DNA of 64,000 bases, from NCBI RefSeq assembly GCF_001767395.1, contig NZ_CP017014.1, positions 744,001-808,000 of the forward strand, written 5' to 3'. The notes under the pieces were generated by a model. The model did no database searches. It worked only from the letters and a program-made list of their open reading frames with translations, and was not told the origin of the DNA. Each line of letters opens with the position of its first letter. Position 1 is the stretch's first letter. Positions 17,022 through 26,338 of the stretch are shown here, in pieces. This DNA is from Rhodococcus sp. WMMA185. GTDB taxonomy: Bacteria; Actinomycetota; Actinomycetes; Mycobacteriales; Mycobacteriaceae. The position numbers were made by a program, and so were the translations under genes.

Positions 17022-18545
17022 ATGACCGTGTATGCCCGCCCGGGTTCACCCGACGCCCTCATGTCCTTTCAACCGCGCTATGACAACTGGATCGGCGGTC
17101 AGTGGGTCGCGCCGGTCAAGGGGCAGTACTTCGAGAATCCGACCCCGGTCACTGGGCAGTCCTTCTGCGAGGTTGCCCGTTCGACGTCGGAGGACATCGA
17201 GCTGGCCCTCGACGCGGCGCATGCGGCCGCACCGGGATGGGGCAAGACCACCGTTGCCGAGCGGTCCGTCATTCTCAACAAGATTGCCGACCGCATCGAG
17301 GAGAATCTAGAGTCGATTGCACTGGCCGAGTCCTGGGACAACGGCAAGCCGATTCGGGAGACCCTGAACGCCGACATTCCGTTGGCGATCGACCACTTCC
17401 GGTACTTCGCGGGTGCGATCCGCGCACAGGAAGGAGCGCTCTCCGAGATCGACTCCGACACGGTTGCGTACCACTTCCACGAGCCGCTCGGTGTCGTCGG
17501 CCAGATCATCCCGTGGAACTTCCCGATTCTCATGGCCGTGTGGAAGCTCGCGCCTGCACTTGCGGCGGGCAACGCCGTCGTCCTCAAGCCGGCCGAGCAG
17601 ACCCCGGCGTCGATCCTGTATCTGATTTCGATCATCGGCGACTTGCTGCCCCCGGGTGTGGTGAATATTGTCAACGGATTCGGCGTCGAGGCGGGCAAAC
17701 CGCTGGCGTCGAGCCCGCGGATCAAGAAGATCGCGTTCACCGGTGAGACCACCACCGGCCGCCTCATCATGCAGTACGCATCGCAGAATCTGATCCCGGT
17801 CACCCTGGAGCTCGGCGGCAAGAGTCCCAACATCTTCTTCTCCGACGTGTTGTCTTCCAACGACGACTTTCAGGACAAGGCTCTCGAGGGCTTCACCATG
17901 TTCGCCCTCAACCAGGGTGAGGTGTGCACCTGCCCGTCGCGTTCGCTGATCCAGGAGGACATCTTCGACGAGTTCTTGGCGATGGCGGCCATCCGCACCA
18001 AGGCCGTGCGTCAGGGAGATCCCCTCGATACCGACACCATGATCGGTGCCCAGGCGTCCAACGACCAGCTCGAGAAGATCCTCTCCTACATCGAGATCGG
18101 CAAGGGTGAGGGTGCCAAGGTCATTACCGGTGGTGAGCGTGCAGAACTCGGCGGCGACCTGTCCGGCGGCTACTACGTGCAGCCGACGATCTTCACCGGA
18201 CAGAACAAGATGCGCATCTTCCAGGAGGAGATCTTCGGCCCCGTCGTCTCGGTCACCTCTTTCAAGGACTACGACCATGCCATCGAGATGGCCAACGACA
18301 CGCTGTACGGTCTCGGCGCCGGTGTCTGGTCGCGCGATGGCGGCGTCGCCTATCGAGCGGGTCGCGACATCCAGGCTGGCCGGGTATGGACCAACACGTA
18401 CCACCAGTACCCCGCCCACGCGGCGTTCGGTGGTTACAAGCAGTCCGGTATCGGCCGCGAGAACCATCTGATGATGCTCGAGCACTACCAGCAGACGAAG
18501 AACCTCCTGGTCAGCTACACGCCGAAGGCTCAAGGCTTCTTCTGA
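17022..18545 (+). CDS. Acetaldehyde dehydrogenase (NAD-dependent ALDH, ExaC/AcoD type)
   Basis: This is a 507-residue aldehyde dehydrogenase that should oxidise acetaldehyde to acetate. The NAD site includes [11 protein letters not shown] (about residue 160) and FTGETTTGR. The general base is the Glu of LELGGKSPN (about 263), and the nucleophile is the first Cys of GEVCTCPSR at about residue 302. The doubled Cys around the active site and the C-terminus [12 protein letters not shown] are typical of the ExaC/AcoD group. The ATG follows GGGAG. An upstream open frame from 16530 overlaps the regulator and was ignored. The stop overlaps the DUF779 gene by 1 nt. With EutBC downstream, the likely source of aldehyde is ethanolamine, and ethanol through the mft system is also possible. 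Confidence 0.93.
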   Translation: MTVYARPGSPDALMSFQPRYDNWIGGQWVAPVKGQYFENPTPVTGQSFCEVARSTSEDIELALDAAHAAAPGWGKTTVAERSVILNKIADRIEENLESIALAESWDNGKPIRETLNADIPLAIDHFRYFAGAIRAQEGALSEIDSDTVAYHFHEPLGVVGQIIPWNFPILMAVWKLAPALAAGNAVVLKPAEQTPASILYLISIIGDLLPPGVVNIVNGFGVEAGKPLASSPRIKKIAFTGETTTGRLIMQYASQNLIPVTLELGGKSPNIFFSDVLSSNDDFQDKALEGFTMFALNQGEVCTCPSRSLIQEDIFDEFLAMAAIRTKAVRQGDPLDTDTMIGAQASNDQLEKILSYIEIGKGEGAKVITGGERAELGGDLSGGYYVQPTIFTGQNKMRIFQEEIFGPVVSVTSFKDYDHAIEMANDTLYGLGAGVWSRDGGVAYRAGRDIQAGRVWTNTYHQYPAHAAFGGYKQSGIGRENHLMMLEHYQQTKNLLVSYTPKAQGFF

Positions 18546-19087
18546 TGGATACAGCCCAGGCTCCTGGCCGCTTGAGGGCGACCGTCGCGGCGGTGGAGCT
18601 TCTCCGCCGCCTCGGCGGTATCCATGGAGCATTGATGATGCATCAGTCGGGCGGGTGCTGCGACGGTTCGGCGCCGATGTGCTATCCCGACGGCGATTTC
18701 ATCGTAGGCGACCAGGATGTGCTGCTCGGTGTCCTCGATCTGCGCCTAGGCGCCGGGGAGACGCTGCCTACTCGGCCCGAGGGCATCGATGCTGTACCGG
18801 TGTGGATTTCTGGTACGCAATTCGAGCTGTGGAAGCACACTCAGTTGGTGCTCGACGTCGTGCCGGGGCGCGGTTCCGGGTTCAGCCTCGAAAGTCCGGA
18901 AGGCATGCGGTTTCTCAGCCGTGCCCGCGCGTTCTCTCCCGCTGAGAATGCGCAACTGGCCGCCGAGGACGTCATCGTCGGGCAGAAATGGGAACAGGGC
19001 GTGCGGCCGGCACCTTCATCCGAACCACAGGTCGTTGCCGAAGCAGTCGACGCCTGCCCGGTGCCGGGCTCGCGCACGAGTTCGTAA
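18545..19087 (+). CDS. DUF779 family protein, partner of acetaldehyde dehydrogenase
   Basis: This is a 180-residue protein of the DUF779 family, which is regularly encoded next to AcoD/ExaC-type aldehyde dehydrogenases. Conserved features are HGALMMHQSGGCCDGSAPMC at about residues 28-47, with a Cys pair plus one more Cys, and an ISGTQFELW segment at about 82-90. Family members are usually near 120-130 residues. Here there is a C-terminal extension of about 50 residues that is mixed and partly disordered. Biochemical role is not established. The clustered cysteines make a metal or redox function plausible. The ATG overlaps the ALDH stop (TGATG), so expression is coupled. Confidence 0.85.
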   Translation: MDTAQAPGRLRATVAAVELLRRLGGIHGALMMHQSGGCCDGSAPMCYPDGDFIVGDQDVLLGVLDLRLGAGETLPTRPEGIDAVPVWISGTQFELWKHTQLVLDVVPGRGSGFSLESPEGMRFLSRARAFSPAENAQLAAEDVIVGQKWEQGVRPAPSSEPQVVAEAVDACPVPGSRTSS

Positions 19088-19164
19088 CATACTGCAGGGA
19101 TTCAGATTTGGGGTTTACATCGACGTCATCCTCTGTTGACGCGACGTGTACGAATCGAACTTAG

Positions 19165-19198
19165 CGTTCGGTGCGGCAGAACTACGCCGTACCGAACG
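19165..19198. promoter_or_regulatory. 13-bp inverted repeat upstream of the ethanolamine permease gene
   Basis: CGTTCGGTGCGGC at 19165-19177 and GCCGTACCGAACG at 19186-19198 pair at 12 of 13 positions around an 8-nt loop. The element ends about 20 bp before the start codon of the permease gene, in the 131-bp gap after the DUF779 gene. It may be an operator or an attenuator separating the aldehyde and ethanolamine transcription units. There is no U-tract. Confidence 0.5.
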
Positions 19199-19218
19199 GC
19201 CGACGCAGAGGGACATGA

Positions 19219-20673
19219 ATGTCACTTGTAAAACCATCGCAGAGCACCGGAGTGGAAGGGCACCACGACGGTGCCGACTTCCACTCGGAAGACAGTAGTT
19301 ATCTGGAGAAGCGTTCCCTGAGAAAGGGTTCGGCGGGATGGGTGCTGCTCGCTGGGCTCGGGGTCAGCTACGTGATCTCCGGTGATTTCGCCGGATGGAA
19401 CAACGGCCTGGCTCATGGAGGATTCGGCGGCCTGCTCATTGCCGCCGTCATCATCGCGGGCATGTACCTGGCGATGGTCCTGGGCATGGCTGAGATGTCT
19501 TCCGCACTCCCCGCAGCGGGCGGTGGTTACACCTTCGCCAGGCGTGCCCTCGGCCCGTGGGGCGGGTTCGCAACCGGAACAGCGATTCTCATCGAGTATG
19601 CGATTGCGCCGGCGGCGATCGCGACATTCATCGGAGCCTATGTCGAATCACTGAACCTGTTCGGCATCACCGACGGCTGGTGGGTGTATCTGGCGGTCTA
19701 TGCCATTTTCATCGGGATTCACCTGACGGGTGCGGGCGAGGCGCTCAAGGCCATGTTCGTCATCACCGCGATCGCCCTCGTGGGTCTTGTGATCTTCGCG
19801 GTCGCGGCGATCGGTCTGTTCGACGTGGGTAACCTGACCGACATCGCCCCCACCGATGCGGTGGGGGCGTCCACCTTCCTGCCCTACGGCGTGTTGGGTA
19901 TCTGGGCTGCCGTGCCGTTCGCCATCTGGTTCTTCCTCGCCGTCGAGGGCGTCCCGCTCGCCGCGGAAGAGGCGCGTGAGCCGGAGAAGAACGTTCCCCG
20001 CGGAATCATCATCAGCATGCTGATCCTCATCGTGACCGGTGCCACCGTTCTGTTCCTGGCAACGGGGGCGATGGGTGCTGCGGGTCTGGCGGACTCCGGG
20101 AACCCGTTGGTAGAGGCGCTCGGCGGAGGAACCGCTGCAAAGGTGGTCAACTACATCGGGCTGGCCGGCCTGGTCGCGAGCTTCTTCTCGATCATGTACG
20201 CCTACTCTCGGCAGACCTTCGCGCTCTCGCGTGCCGGTTATCTTCCGAGGAATCTGTCGATCACCAACTCGCGCAAGGCGCCGACACTCGCGCTGATCGT
20301 TCCCGGCGTGATCGGATTCGTGCTCTCGCTCACCGGTGAAGGGGCCATGCTGCTGAACATGGCAGTGTTCGGCGCCGCCGTCAGCTATGTCCTGATGATG
20401 GTCAGCCACATCGTCCTTCGCAAGCGCGAGCCGCAGATGAAGCGCCCGTATCGTACGCCGGGCGGCATCGCCACCACATCGTTCGCGCTGGTGATCGCGG
20501 CTGGCGCGGTGATCGCAACGTTCCTGGTCGATCCGGTCGCGGCACTGTGGACCCTGATCGCCTTCACTGCTTTCATGGCGTACTTCGCCCTGTACAGCCG
20601 ACACCACCTCGTTGCCAATTCGCCCGATGAGGAGTTTGCTGTTCTTGCAGAGGCGGAGGATGAATTGGAATGA
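19219..20673 (+). CDS. eat: Ethanolamine permease (APC family)
   Basis: This 484-residue inner-membrane transporter of the amino acid/polyamine/organocation family has about 12 predicted helices from residue 40 onward. A soluble hydrophilic N-terminus of about 35 residues comes first. The first helix carries GLGVSYVISGDFAGWNNGL, a signature of Eat-type ethanolamine permeases. It should import ethanolamine by symport. The start ATG at 19219 is preceded by GAGGG. The stop overlaps the eutB start by 4 nt (ATGA), so uptake and degradation are one unit. The family is clear. The substrate is supported mainly by the linked eutB and eutC. Confidence 0.92.
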   Translation: MSLVKPSQSTGVEGHHDGADFHSEDSSYLEKRSLRKGSAGWVLLAGLGVSYVISGDFAGWNNGLAHGGFGGLLIAAVIIAGMYLAMVLGMAEMSSALPAAGGGYTFARRALGPWGGFATGTAILIEYAIAPAAIATFIGAYVESLNLFGITDGWWVYLAVYAIFIGIHLTGAGEALKAMFVITAIALVGLVIFAVAAIGLFDVGNLTDIAPTDAVGASTFLPYGVLGIWAAVPFAIWFFLAVEGVPLAAEEAREPEKNVPRGIIISMLILIVTGATVLFLATGAMGAAGLADSGNPLVEALGGGTAAKVVNYIGLAGLVASFFSIMYAYSRQTFALSRAGYLPRNLSITNSRKAPTLALIVPGVIGFVLSLTGEGAMLLNMAVFGAAVSYVLMMVSHIVLRKREPQMKRPYRTPGGIATTSFALVIAAGAVIATFLVDPVAALWTLIAFTAFMAYFALYSRHHLVANSPDEEFAVLAEAEDELE

Positions 20674-22085
20674 CGGTCTACAGCCACGGGGTAGCAGGCG
20701 TCGGGTACACATTCGACGGTCTCGTTGACCTGCTGGCGAAGGCGACACCGCAGCGCAGCGGTGACGAACTCGCTGGGTGTGCGGCATCCTCGGACGCCGA
20801 ACGCGCTGCGGCGCAGTGGGCGCTGGCCGACGTTCCACTCGGCACCTTCCTGAACGAGCTCGTCGTTCCATACGAGGACGACGAGGTCACGAGGCTGATC
20901 ATCGACTCGCACGACCGGGCGGCGTTCGGCGAGATCTCGCATCTGACAGTGGGAGGGCTCCGCGACTGGTTGCTCGATGTCGCGGCGGGGGAGGGCGCGG
21001 CGGAGACCTTCCGCCGCGTCGCTCCCGCTCTCACACCGGAGATGGTGGCGGCGGTCAGCAAGATCATGCGCAACCAGGATCTGATCGCCGTGGCGCGAGC
21101 AGTGACGGTGACGTCCGGGTTCCGAACCACGCTCGGCGTGCCCGGTCGCCTCGCAACTCGCCTACAACCCAATCATCCGACCGACGACCCTCGCGGTATT
21201 GCGGCAGCCACGCTCGACGGGCTGCTGCTCGGCTGCGGTGATGCCGTGATCGGAATCAACCCGGCGACCGACTCGCCGCATGCGACCTCGGAGTTGCTCC
21301 ACCTGCTCGACGATATTCGCCAGCGCTTCGACATTCCCGCGCAATCGTGCGTTCTGTCGCACGTCACCACCACGATGGGCCTGATCGCCGAGGGTGCTCC
21401 GGTCGATCTCGTCTTCCAGTCCATCGCTGGCACTGAGGGGGCCAATTCCGGTTTCGGCGTGGATATCTCGTTGCTCCGCGAGGCCAACGCGGCCGGACGT
21501 TCGCTGAAGCGGGGAACCGTCGGGGACAACGTCATGTATCTCGAAACCGGCCAGGGTTCGGCGCTCAGTGCGGGGGCACACCTCGGCACGGACGGTCGCG
21601 CCGTCGACCAGCAAACCCTCGAGGCGAGGGCGTACGCGGTAGCCCGTGACCTGGAACCGTTGTTGATCAACACGGTCGTGGGATTCATCGGTCCGGAATA
21701 CCTCTTCGACGGCAAGCAGATCATTCGGGCCGGACTCGAAGACCACTTCTGCGGGAAGCTACTGGGCCTGCCGATGGGTGTCGACGTCTGCTATACCAAC
21801 CATGCGGAGGCGGACCAGGACGACATGGACACCTTGCTCACCTTGCTTGGGGTGGCTGGCACGGCCTTCGTCATCACAGTCCCGGGCGCAGACGACGTGA
21901 TGCTCGGGTACCAGAGTCTGTCCTTCCACGATGCCCTCTACGCGCGTGAGGTGCTCGGACTCCGGGCCGCTCCGGAGTTCGAGGACTGGATGCGTCGGCT
22001 CGGCATGGTCGACGAACAAGGCCGGGTTCTGCCAGTCGATGCCGCGGCCTCGCCGCTGCGGGCACTGACGGGGCGCCATGAGTGA
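20670..22085 (+). CDS. eutB: Ethanolamine ammonia-lyase large subunit EutB
   Basis: This is the 471-residue catalytic subunit of adenosylcobalamin-dependent ethanolamine ammonia-lyase, which turns ethanolamine into acetaldehyde and ammonia. It forms the family's TIM barrel. Visible landmarks are VSKIMRNQDL (about 127-136), the GDAVIGINPATD substrate region (about 189-200), FQSIAGTEGAN (about 249-259) and the C-terminal MGVDVCYTNHAEADQDDMD. The length is as expected. No shell-protein (microcompartment) genes accompany it, so this is a cytosolic minimal eut system. The reaction needs vitamin B12, so cobalamin must be made or imported elsewhere. It overlaps both eat and eutC. Confidence 0.95.
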   Translation: MTVYSHGVAGVGYTFDGLVDLLAKATPQRSGDELAGCAASSDAERAAAQWALADVPLGTFLNELVVPYEDDEVTRLIIDSHDRAAFGEISHLTVGGLRDWLLDVAAGEGAAETFRRVAPALTPEMVAAVSKIMRNQDLIAVARAVTVTSGFRTTLGVPGRLATRLQPNHPTDDPRGIAAATLDGLLLGCGDAVIGINPATDSPHATSELLHLLDDIRQRFDIPAQSCVLSHVTTTMGLIAEGAPVDLVFQSIAGTEGANSGFGVDISLLREANAAGRSLKRGTVGDNVMYLETGQGSALSAGAHLGTDGRAVDQQTLEARAYAVARDLEPLLINTVVGFIGPEYLFDGKQIIRAGLEDHFCGKLLGLPMGVDVCYTNHAEADQDDMDTLLTLLGVAGTAFVITVPGADDVMLGYQSLSFHDALYAREVLGLRAAPEFEDWMRRLGMVDEQGRVLPVDAAASPLRALTGRHE

Positions 22086-22845
22086 CCCGGCCCTGCAAGA
22101 CTTCTGGGATGAGTTGCGCTCCACGACGCAGGCGCGCATCGGACTCGGCCGGGCGGGAGACGCACTCCCGACCGAGCGTGTGCTCGAGCTGCGTTCGGCG
22201 CACGCCGCGGCTCGAGATGCCGTGCATCAACCGCTGGACTCGGAGACATTGGTCGAGCATGTCGAAGCGGTCGGCCTGGGACGGCCGGTAGTGGTTACGA
22301 GCCGTGCGTCGGATCGGGGGGAGTACCTGCGCAGACCCGACCTGGGGCGCATACCGGCCGATCTGTCGGTGGTGCGAGCAGGCAACGCGGAGGTGGGTTT
22401 CGTTCTCGCAGACGGTCTGTCGCCACGGGCACTCGACGATCATGGGGTTCCGCTCCTGTCTGCCCTGGTCACGGAGTTCGACGGAATCTACACGCTGGCC
22501 CCACCGGTGATCGCAACCCAAGCGAGGGTCGCGCTCGGAGACCACATCGGACAGGCGATGGGGATTCAAACCCTCGTCCTGCTGATCGGGGAGCGGCCGG
22601 GGCTGTCTGTAGCGGACAGCGTCGGCGTCTATCTCACTCACCTGCCGCGGCCGGGGCGCACCGACGCCGATCGGAACTGCGTCTCCAACATCCATCCCCC
22701 CGAGGGGCTCGGCTACCAGCACGCAGCCCGAGTCGTGGCGGGCCTCATCGCCGGAGCGCGGAGGCTGGGCCGGTCGGGTGTCGACCTCAAAGACACTTCC
22801 CGCTCGGACCGGTTGCCACCCGGTGAGGTTGTGAGCCTCGAGTGA
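22078..22845 (+). CDS. eutC: Ethanolamine ammonia-lyase small subunit EutC
   Basis: This is the 255-residue small subunit that completes the cobalamin-binding site of ethanolamine ammonia-lyase with EutB. Landmarks are the N-terminal RIGLGRAGDALPTERVLEL (about 21-39), SRASDRGEYLRRPDLGR (about 78-94), LIGERPGLSVADSVG (about 170-184) and ADRNCVSNIHPPEGLGY near the end. It overlaps eutB by 8 nt, so the subunits are made in balance. A perfect 10-bp inverted repeat covers its stop codon and probably ends transcription of the eat-eutBC unit. Confidence 0.95.
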   Translation: MSDPALQDFWDELRSTTQARIGLGRAGDALPTERVLELRSAHAAARDAVHQPLDSETLVEHVEAVGLGRPVVVTSRASDRGEYLRRPDLGRIPADLSVVRAGNAEVGFVLADGLSPRALDDHGVPLLSALVTEFDGIYTLAPPVIATQARVALGDHIGQAMGIQTLVLLIGERPGLSVADSVGVYLTHLPRPGRTDADRNCVSNIHPPEGLGYQHAARVVAGLIAGARRLGRSGVDLKDTSRSDRLPPGEVVSLE

Positions 22846-22859
22846 GCCGCTCGAGGCTC
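22833..22859 (+). terminator. Hairpin spanning the eutC stop codon
   Basis: GAGCCTCGAG at 22833-22842 and CTCGAGGCTC at 22850-22859 form a perfect 10-bp stem with a 7-nt loop. The stop codon of eutC (22843-22845) is in the loop. A moderately T-containing stretch follows (ctcttgttc). It is a likely intrinsic terminator or mRNA 3' end, although the U-tract is weak. Confidence 0.55.
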
Positions 22860-22932
22860 TCGCACTCTTGTTCGGTCCAATGTAGGTCAACGCGTTGTGA
22901 AGTGGGCAGCGCGTAAAGAATTGAGGTCAGTC

Positions 22933-24231
22933 ATGAAGTCGCCCAGTGCCCGATCCATGTGGATGGGTTCGCTCTCGCTCTCTATCAGTTTGCTGGTCGC
23001 CGCATGCACGTCAGGCGGCGGGGAAGCGGCGGGACCGCAGGTCGCAGAGGTAAGTTCGTGCCGATCGCTGGATTCGAACCTCGAATGGTACGGAGACAAC
23101 CGGCAGGAACTCGACCAATTGATCGCCCGCGACGGCGAATGTGGGGGTAGTGGCGATGTGACGGAGGGTGCCCCGCTGGCGTTGTTCGACTGGGACAACA
23201 CCGTGGTCAAGAACGACATCAGCTACGCGACTGTGTACTGGATGATCAAGAACGACAAAATCCTCCAACCCCCGGATCGGGACTGGACGGCCACGAGCCG
23301 ATACATGACGGCCGAGGCGGCCTCTGCTCTCTCCGCCGCGTGTGGCGGGGATGTGGAACCGGGCCAACCACTCCCGACCGGTACCGACCTCGATTGCGCG
23401 GACGAGATCCTAGCCGTCCTCGAGGGGGAGACCGCCGCGGGTGAGCCCGCATTCGGCGCCTACGACCATCGGCGAAACGACCCTTCATATGCGTGGTTCG
23501 TTCAAATCATGGGCGGTCATTCGGTGCAGGACATCACCGATTTCGCGCGGTCGGCGCGGACCGAGAACCTCGCGGCAACGTTGGGCGCCGAGCAGACGGT
23601 CGGCACTCACCGGGTGGACGCGTCCGTGCGCTACTACCCGCAGATGGTGGATCTCATAGACACCCTTCGCGTCAATGGTTTCGATGTGCGGATCATCTCC
23701 GCGTCGGCCGAACCGATCGTGCGGGTGTGGGCTGAGGAACTCGGATTCGAGCCGGACCGAGTGATGGGGGTGCGCCCCGTGATCGACAACGGGATCATCA
23801 CCCGACACCTGGTGGGGTGTGGCGATGTACCCGACGGCGAGGACGGTGTGGTTCCCACTGTCGACGGCAAGCGGTGCCAGGTCAATCAGGTGGTGTTCGG
23901 TGTGACCGGCGCGGATGCGTTCGCACCTCTGCCCGCCGAGGAGCGCCAGGTGTTCGCCGCCGGCGATACGGGTACCGACGTGACGTTCCTCGGTGACGCG
24001 ACCGGGGCTCGGCTGGTCATCAATCGGAACAACCCCGAGTTGATGTGCAAGGCGTACGACAACAGTGACGGAAAGTGGTTGATCAACCCGATGTTCCTGG
24101 AGCCGAACGCGCAAGCGCCGCAGCCGTACCCGTGCTCGTCCACGGCCTTCGTCGACGCGAATGGCACCGAGGGTCCGGTTCACCGGGCTGACGGTTCGGT
24201 GATCGAGGACCAGGTGGACTCTATCTACTGA
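22933..24231 (+). CDS. HAD-superfamily lipoprotein phosphatase resembling phosphorylcholine phosphatase
   Basis: This is a 432-residue exported lipoprotein. The signal peptide ends in a lipobox (LVAAC) with lipid-accepting Cys25. Then comes a HAD phosphatase: motif I DWDNT (residues 86-90), motif II in IISASAEP, and motif [17 protein letters not shown] near the C-terminus. These match the layout of Pseudomonas PchP (DMDNT, SAA, GDTPDSD), which dephosphorylates phosphorylcholine and phosphorylethanolamine outside the cytoplasm. Here it follows the eat-eutBC genes after 87 bp, so releasing ethanolamine from phosphoethanolamine is a plausible job. That substrate is inference. The ATG at 22933 follows GAGGT, and the frame opening at 22897 would bury the signal peptide. 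Confidence 0.75.
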   Translation: MKSPSARSMWMGSLSLSISLLVAACTSGGGEAAGPQVAEVSSCRSLDSNLEWYGDNRQELDQLIARDGECGGSGDVTEGAPLALFDWDNTVVKNDISYATVYWMIKNDKILQPPDRDWTATSRYMTAEAASALSAACGGDVEPGQPLPTGTDLDCADEILAVLEGETAAGEPAFGAYDHRRNDPSYAWFVQIMGGHSVQDITDFARSARTENLAATLGAEQTVGTHRVDASVRYYPQMVDLIDTLRVNGFDVRIISASAEPIVRVWAEELGFEPDRVMGVRPVIDNGIITRHLVGCGDVPDGEDGVVPTVDGKRCQVNQVVFGVTGADAFAPLPAEERQVFAAGDTGTDVTFLGDATGARLVINRNNPELMCKAYDNSDGKWLINPMFLEPNAQAPQPYPCSSTAFVDANGTEGPVHRADGSVIEDQVDSIY

Positions 24232-24260
24232 GCTCTGATCCAGCTCGGAAAGGACAGACG

Positions 24261-25910
24261 ATGACAACCCCGCTTCGCAGCTACACCTCGGGCGTGTGGG
24301 ACTCCCCTATGCTCGGCGACACCATCGGCGACAACTTCGATCGGACGGTGACAGCCCATGCCGATCGCGAGGCGCTTGTCGACAGGCCGTCGGGTCGCCG
24401 CTGGACATACGCCGAACTCGCTCGTGATGTCGACGCTGTCGCGGTGGGGTTGCTGAGTAGAGGCATTGAGAAGGGCGACCGGGTGGGGATCTGGGCACCG
24501 AATTGCCCGGAGTGGACCATGATCCAATACGCAACCGCCAAGATCGGTGCGATCCTCGTCAACATCAATCCCGCCTATCGGACACACGAATTGCGATATG
24601 TCCTCGATCAGGCGGGGATTCGGCTACTCGTGTCGGCACCGGAGTTCAAGTCGTCCGACTACGCGTCGATCATCGAGACGGTCCGGCCCAACTGCCCGGA
24701 TCTCGAGATGGTGGTGCTGTTGGGCAGCGATGACTGGAACCGCCTGTGTTCGGACGGGGCGGCGGCGCACGACTCGGATCAGACGGTGCTGATGGCCGCG
24801 CAACGAGCATTGTCGTCGGACGATCCGATCAACATCCAGTATACCTCGGGGACAACGGGTTTCCCGAAGGGCGCGACTCTCAGTCATCACAACATCCTCA
24901 ACAACGGCTACTTCGTCGGGGAGCTGTGCCACTACACCGAGAACGACAGGGTGTGCATTCCGGTGCCGTTCTATCACTGCTTCGGCATGGTGATGGGCAA
25001 CCTCGCATGCACGAGCCACGGAGCCACCATGGTCATCCCGGGTGCAGCGTTCGATCCTCGGGCGACGCTGCAGGCAGTCGAGACCGAGAAGTGCACCTCG
25101 CTGTACGGCGTGCCGACGATGTTCATCGCCGAACTCGCCGATCCGAGCTTCGAGCAGTTCGACCTCTCGAGCCTGCGTACCGGCATCATGGCGGGATCGC
25201 CATGCCCGGTAGAGGTGATGAAGCAGGTGATCGAGCAGATGGGGATGGCCGAGGTCTCCATCTGCTACGGCATGACCGAGACATCGCCGGTGTCACTGCA
25301 GACGCGGGTCGACGACACGATCGACCAGCGAGTCTCCACTGTCGGCCGGGTGGGCCCGCACCTCGAGGTAAAGATCATCGAACCGGACACCGGTCTCACG
25401 GTGCCGCGCGGCGAACCGGGGGAGCTGTGCACACGTGGCTACTCGGTAATGCTCGGCTACTGGAACGACCCGGAGAAGACCGCCGAGTCCATCGACGCCG
25501 GACGGTGGATGCACACCGGCGACATCGGGGTAATGGATTCCGACGGCTACGTCGCAATCACCGGGCGGATCAAGGACATCGTCATCCGCGGCGGTGAGAA
25601 CGTGTACCCCCGCGAGATCGAGGAATTCCTCTACACCCACCCCGACATCCTCGACGCTCAAGTCATCGGTGTGCCCGACGCCAAGTACGGCGAAGAACTC
25701 ATGGTGTGGGTCCGGATGAAGGATGGTGCGACCCCGCTGGACGCAGCGGCAATCCGTGAGTTCTGTACCGGAAAGCTCGCTCACTACAAGATTCCGCGTT
25801 ACGTTCACGTGGTCGACGAGTTCCCGATGACGGTGACCGGCAAGGTGCGCAAGGTCGAAATGCGCGAGCAGTCGCTCGGGTTGATCGAGGGGTCGGGCCA
25901 GCCGTGGTAA
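24261..25910 (+). CDS. Acyl-CoA synthetase, FadD-type AMP-binding enzyme
   Basis: This is a 549-residue adenylate-forming ligase that activates a carboxylic acid to its CoA thioester through an acyl-AMP. Landmarks are the P-loop-like [18 protein letters not shown] near residue 194, [10 protein letters not shown] near 334, the ATP-ribose Asp in MHTGDIG near 415, the hinge [16 protein letters not shown] near 435, and the catalytic Lys of [11 protein letters not shown] at about residue 530. It resembles mycobacterial FadD35-type medium-chain or branched-acid ligases. In M. tuberculosis a fadD35 gene sits beside the AccA1/AccD1 operon that is also found here 10 kb downstream. It starts 29 bp after the phosphatase gene. 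Substrate is not determinable. Confidence 0.88.
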   Translation: MTTPLRSYTSGVWDSPMLGDTIGDNFDRTVTAHADREALVDRPSGRRWTYAELARDVDAVAVGLLSRGIEKGDRVGIWAPNCPEWTMIQYATAKIGAILVNINPAYRTHELRYVLDQAGIRLLVSAPEFKSSDYASIIETVRPNCPDLEMVVLLGSDDWNRLCSDGAAAHDSDQTVLMAAQRALSSDDPINIQYTSGTTGFPKGATLSHHNILNNGYFVGELCHYTENDRVCIPVPFYHCFGMVMGNLACTSHGATMVIPGAAFDPRATLQAVETEKCTSLYGVPTMFIAELADPSFEQFDLSSLRTGIMAGSPCPVEVMKQVIEQMGMAEVSICYGMTETSPVSLQTRVDDTIDQRVSTVGRVGPHLEVKIIEPDTGLTVPRGEPGELCTRGYSVMLGYWNDPEKTAESIDAGRWMHTGDIGVMDSDGYVAITGRIKDIVIRGGENVYPREIEEFLYTHPDILDAQVIGVPDAKYGEELMVWVRMKDGATPLDAAAIREFCTGKLAHYKIPRYVHVVDEFPMTVTGKVRKVEMREQSLGLIEGSGQPW

Positions 25911-26031
25911 CGGGAGCACCGTTCGGCAACGATTCGCCGAAGCCGACCACGAAGGGGCGCCGGGTGATTACGTTCGAATGGAGCGGTGACCATCCGCTCG
26001 CACCGTGAACATGCGTTGAGAGGACGGAGAA

Positions 26032-26301
26032 ATGATCGGCCAGATCATCACCACCATCATTTTCGGCGCGGTCATCGGGGTACTCGCCCGTCTCGTGGTC
26101 CCCGGGAAACAGGCGATGGGCTGGGTCGTCACGGTTGTCCTCGGCGTCGCAGGCGCGCTCATCGGGTACTGGGTGTGGGGCGGGCTCCTCGGCCAAGGCG
26201 ACACACGTGGAATCGACTGGATCCGCTGGATCATCAGCATCGCCGCCGCCGCCGTTCTCGTCCTCGGGTACACCTCGATGACCCGTAAGAGTCGCGCCTA
26301 G
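26032..26301 (+). CDS. GlsB/YeaQ/YmgE-family small membrane protein
   Basis: This is an 89-residue integral membrane protein with three hydrophobic helices, at about residues 5-25, 30-52 and 65-82. The conserved start IGQIITTIIFGAVIGVLARL and the GKQAMGWVVTVVLGVAGALIG segment mark the family once called transglycosylase-associated. A stress-related membrane role is usual but no reaction is established. The ATG follows GGAG. It stands alone and converges on the lhgO gene with 37 bp between the stops. Confidence 0.88.
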   Translation: MIGQIITTIIFGAVIGVLARLVVPGKQAMGWVVTVVLGVAGALIGYWVWGGLLGQGDTRGIDWIRWIISIAAAAVLVLGYTSMTRKSRA

Positions 26302-26338
26302 CCCAATCCCTCGTTGTTGGCAGCTAGGCCCGGCTTGG

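Noticed and set aside
17307-18632. Long minus-strand open frame of 441 residues
   Set aside because: It is antisense to the acetaldehyde dehydrogenase gene and has no recognisable domain.
19088-19218. Cobalamin riboswitch before the ethanolamine genes
   Set aside because: The gap is only 131 bp and shows none of the conserved B12-box features. Only a simple hairpin is seen.
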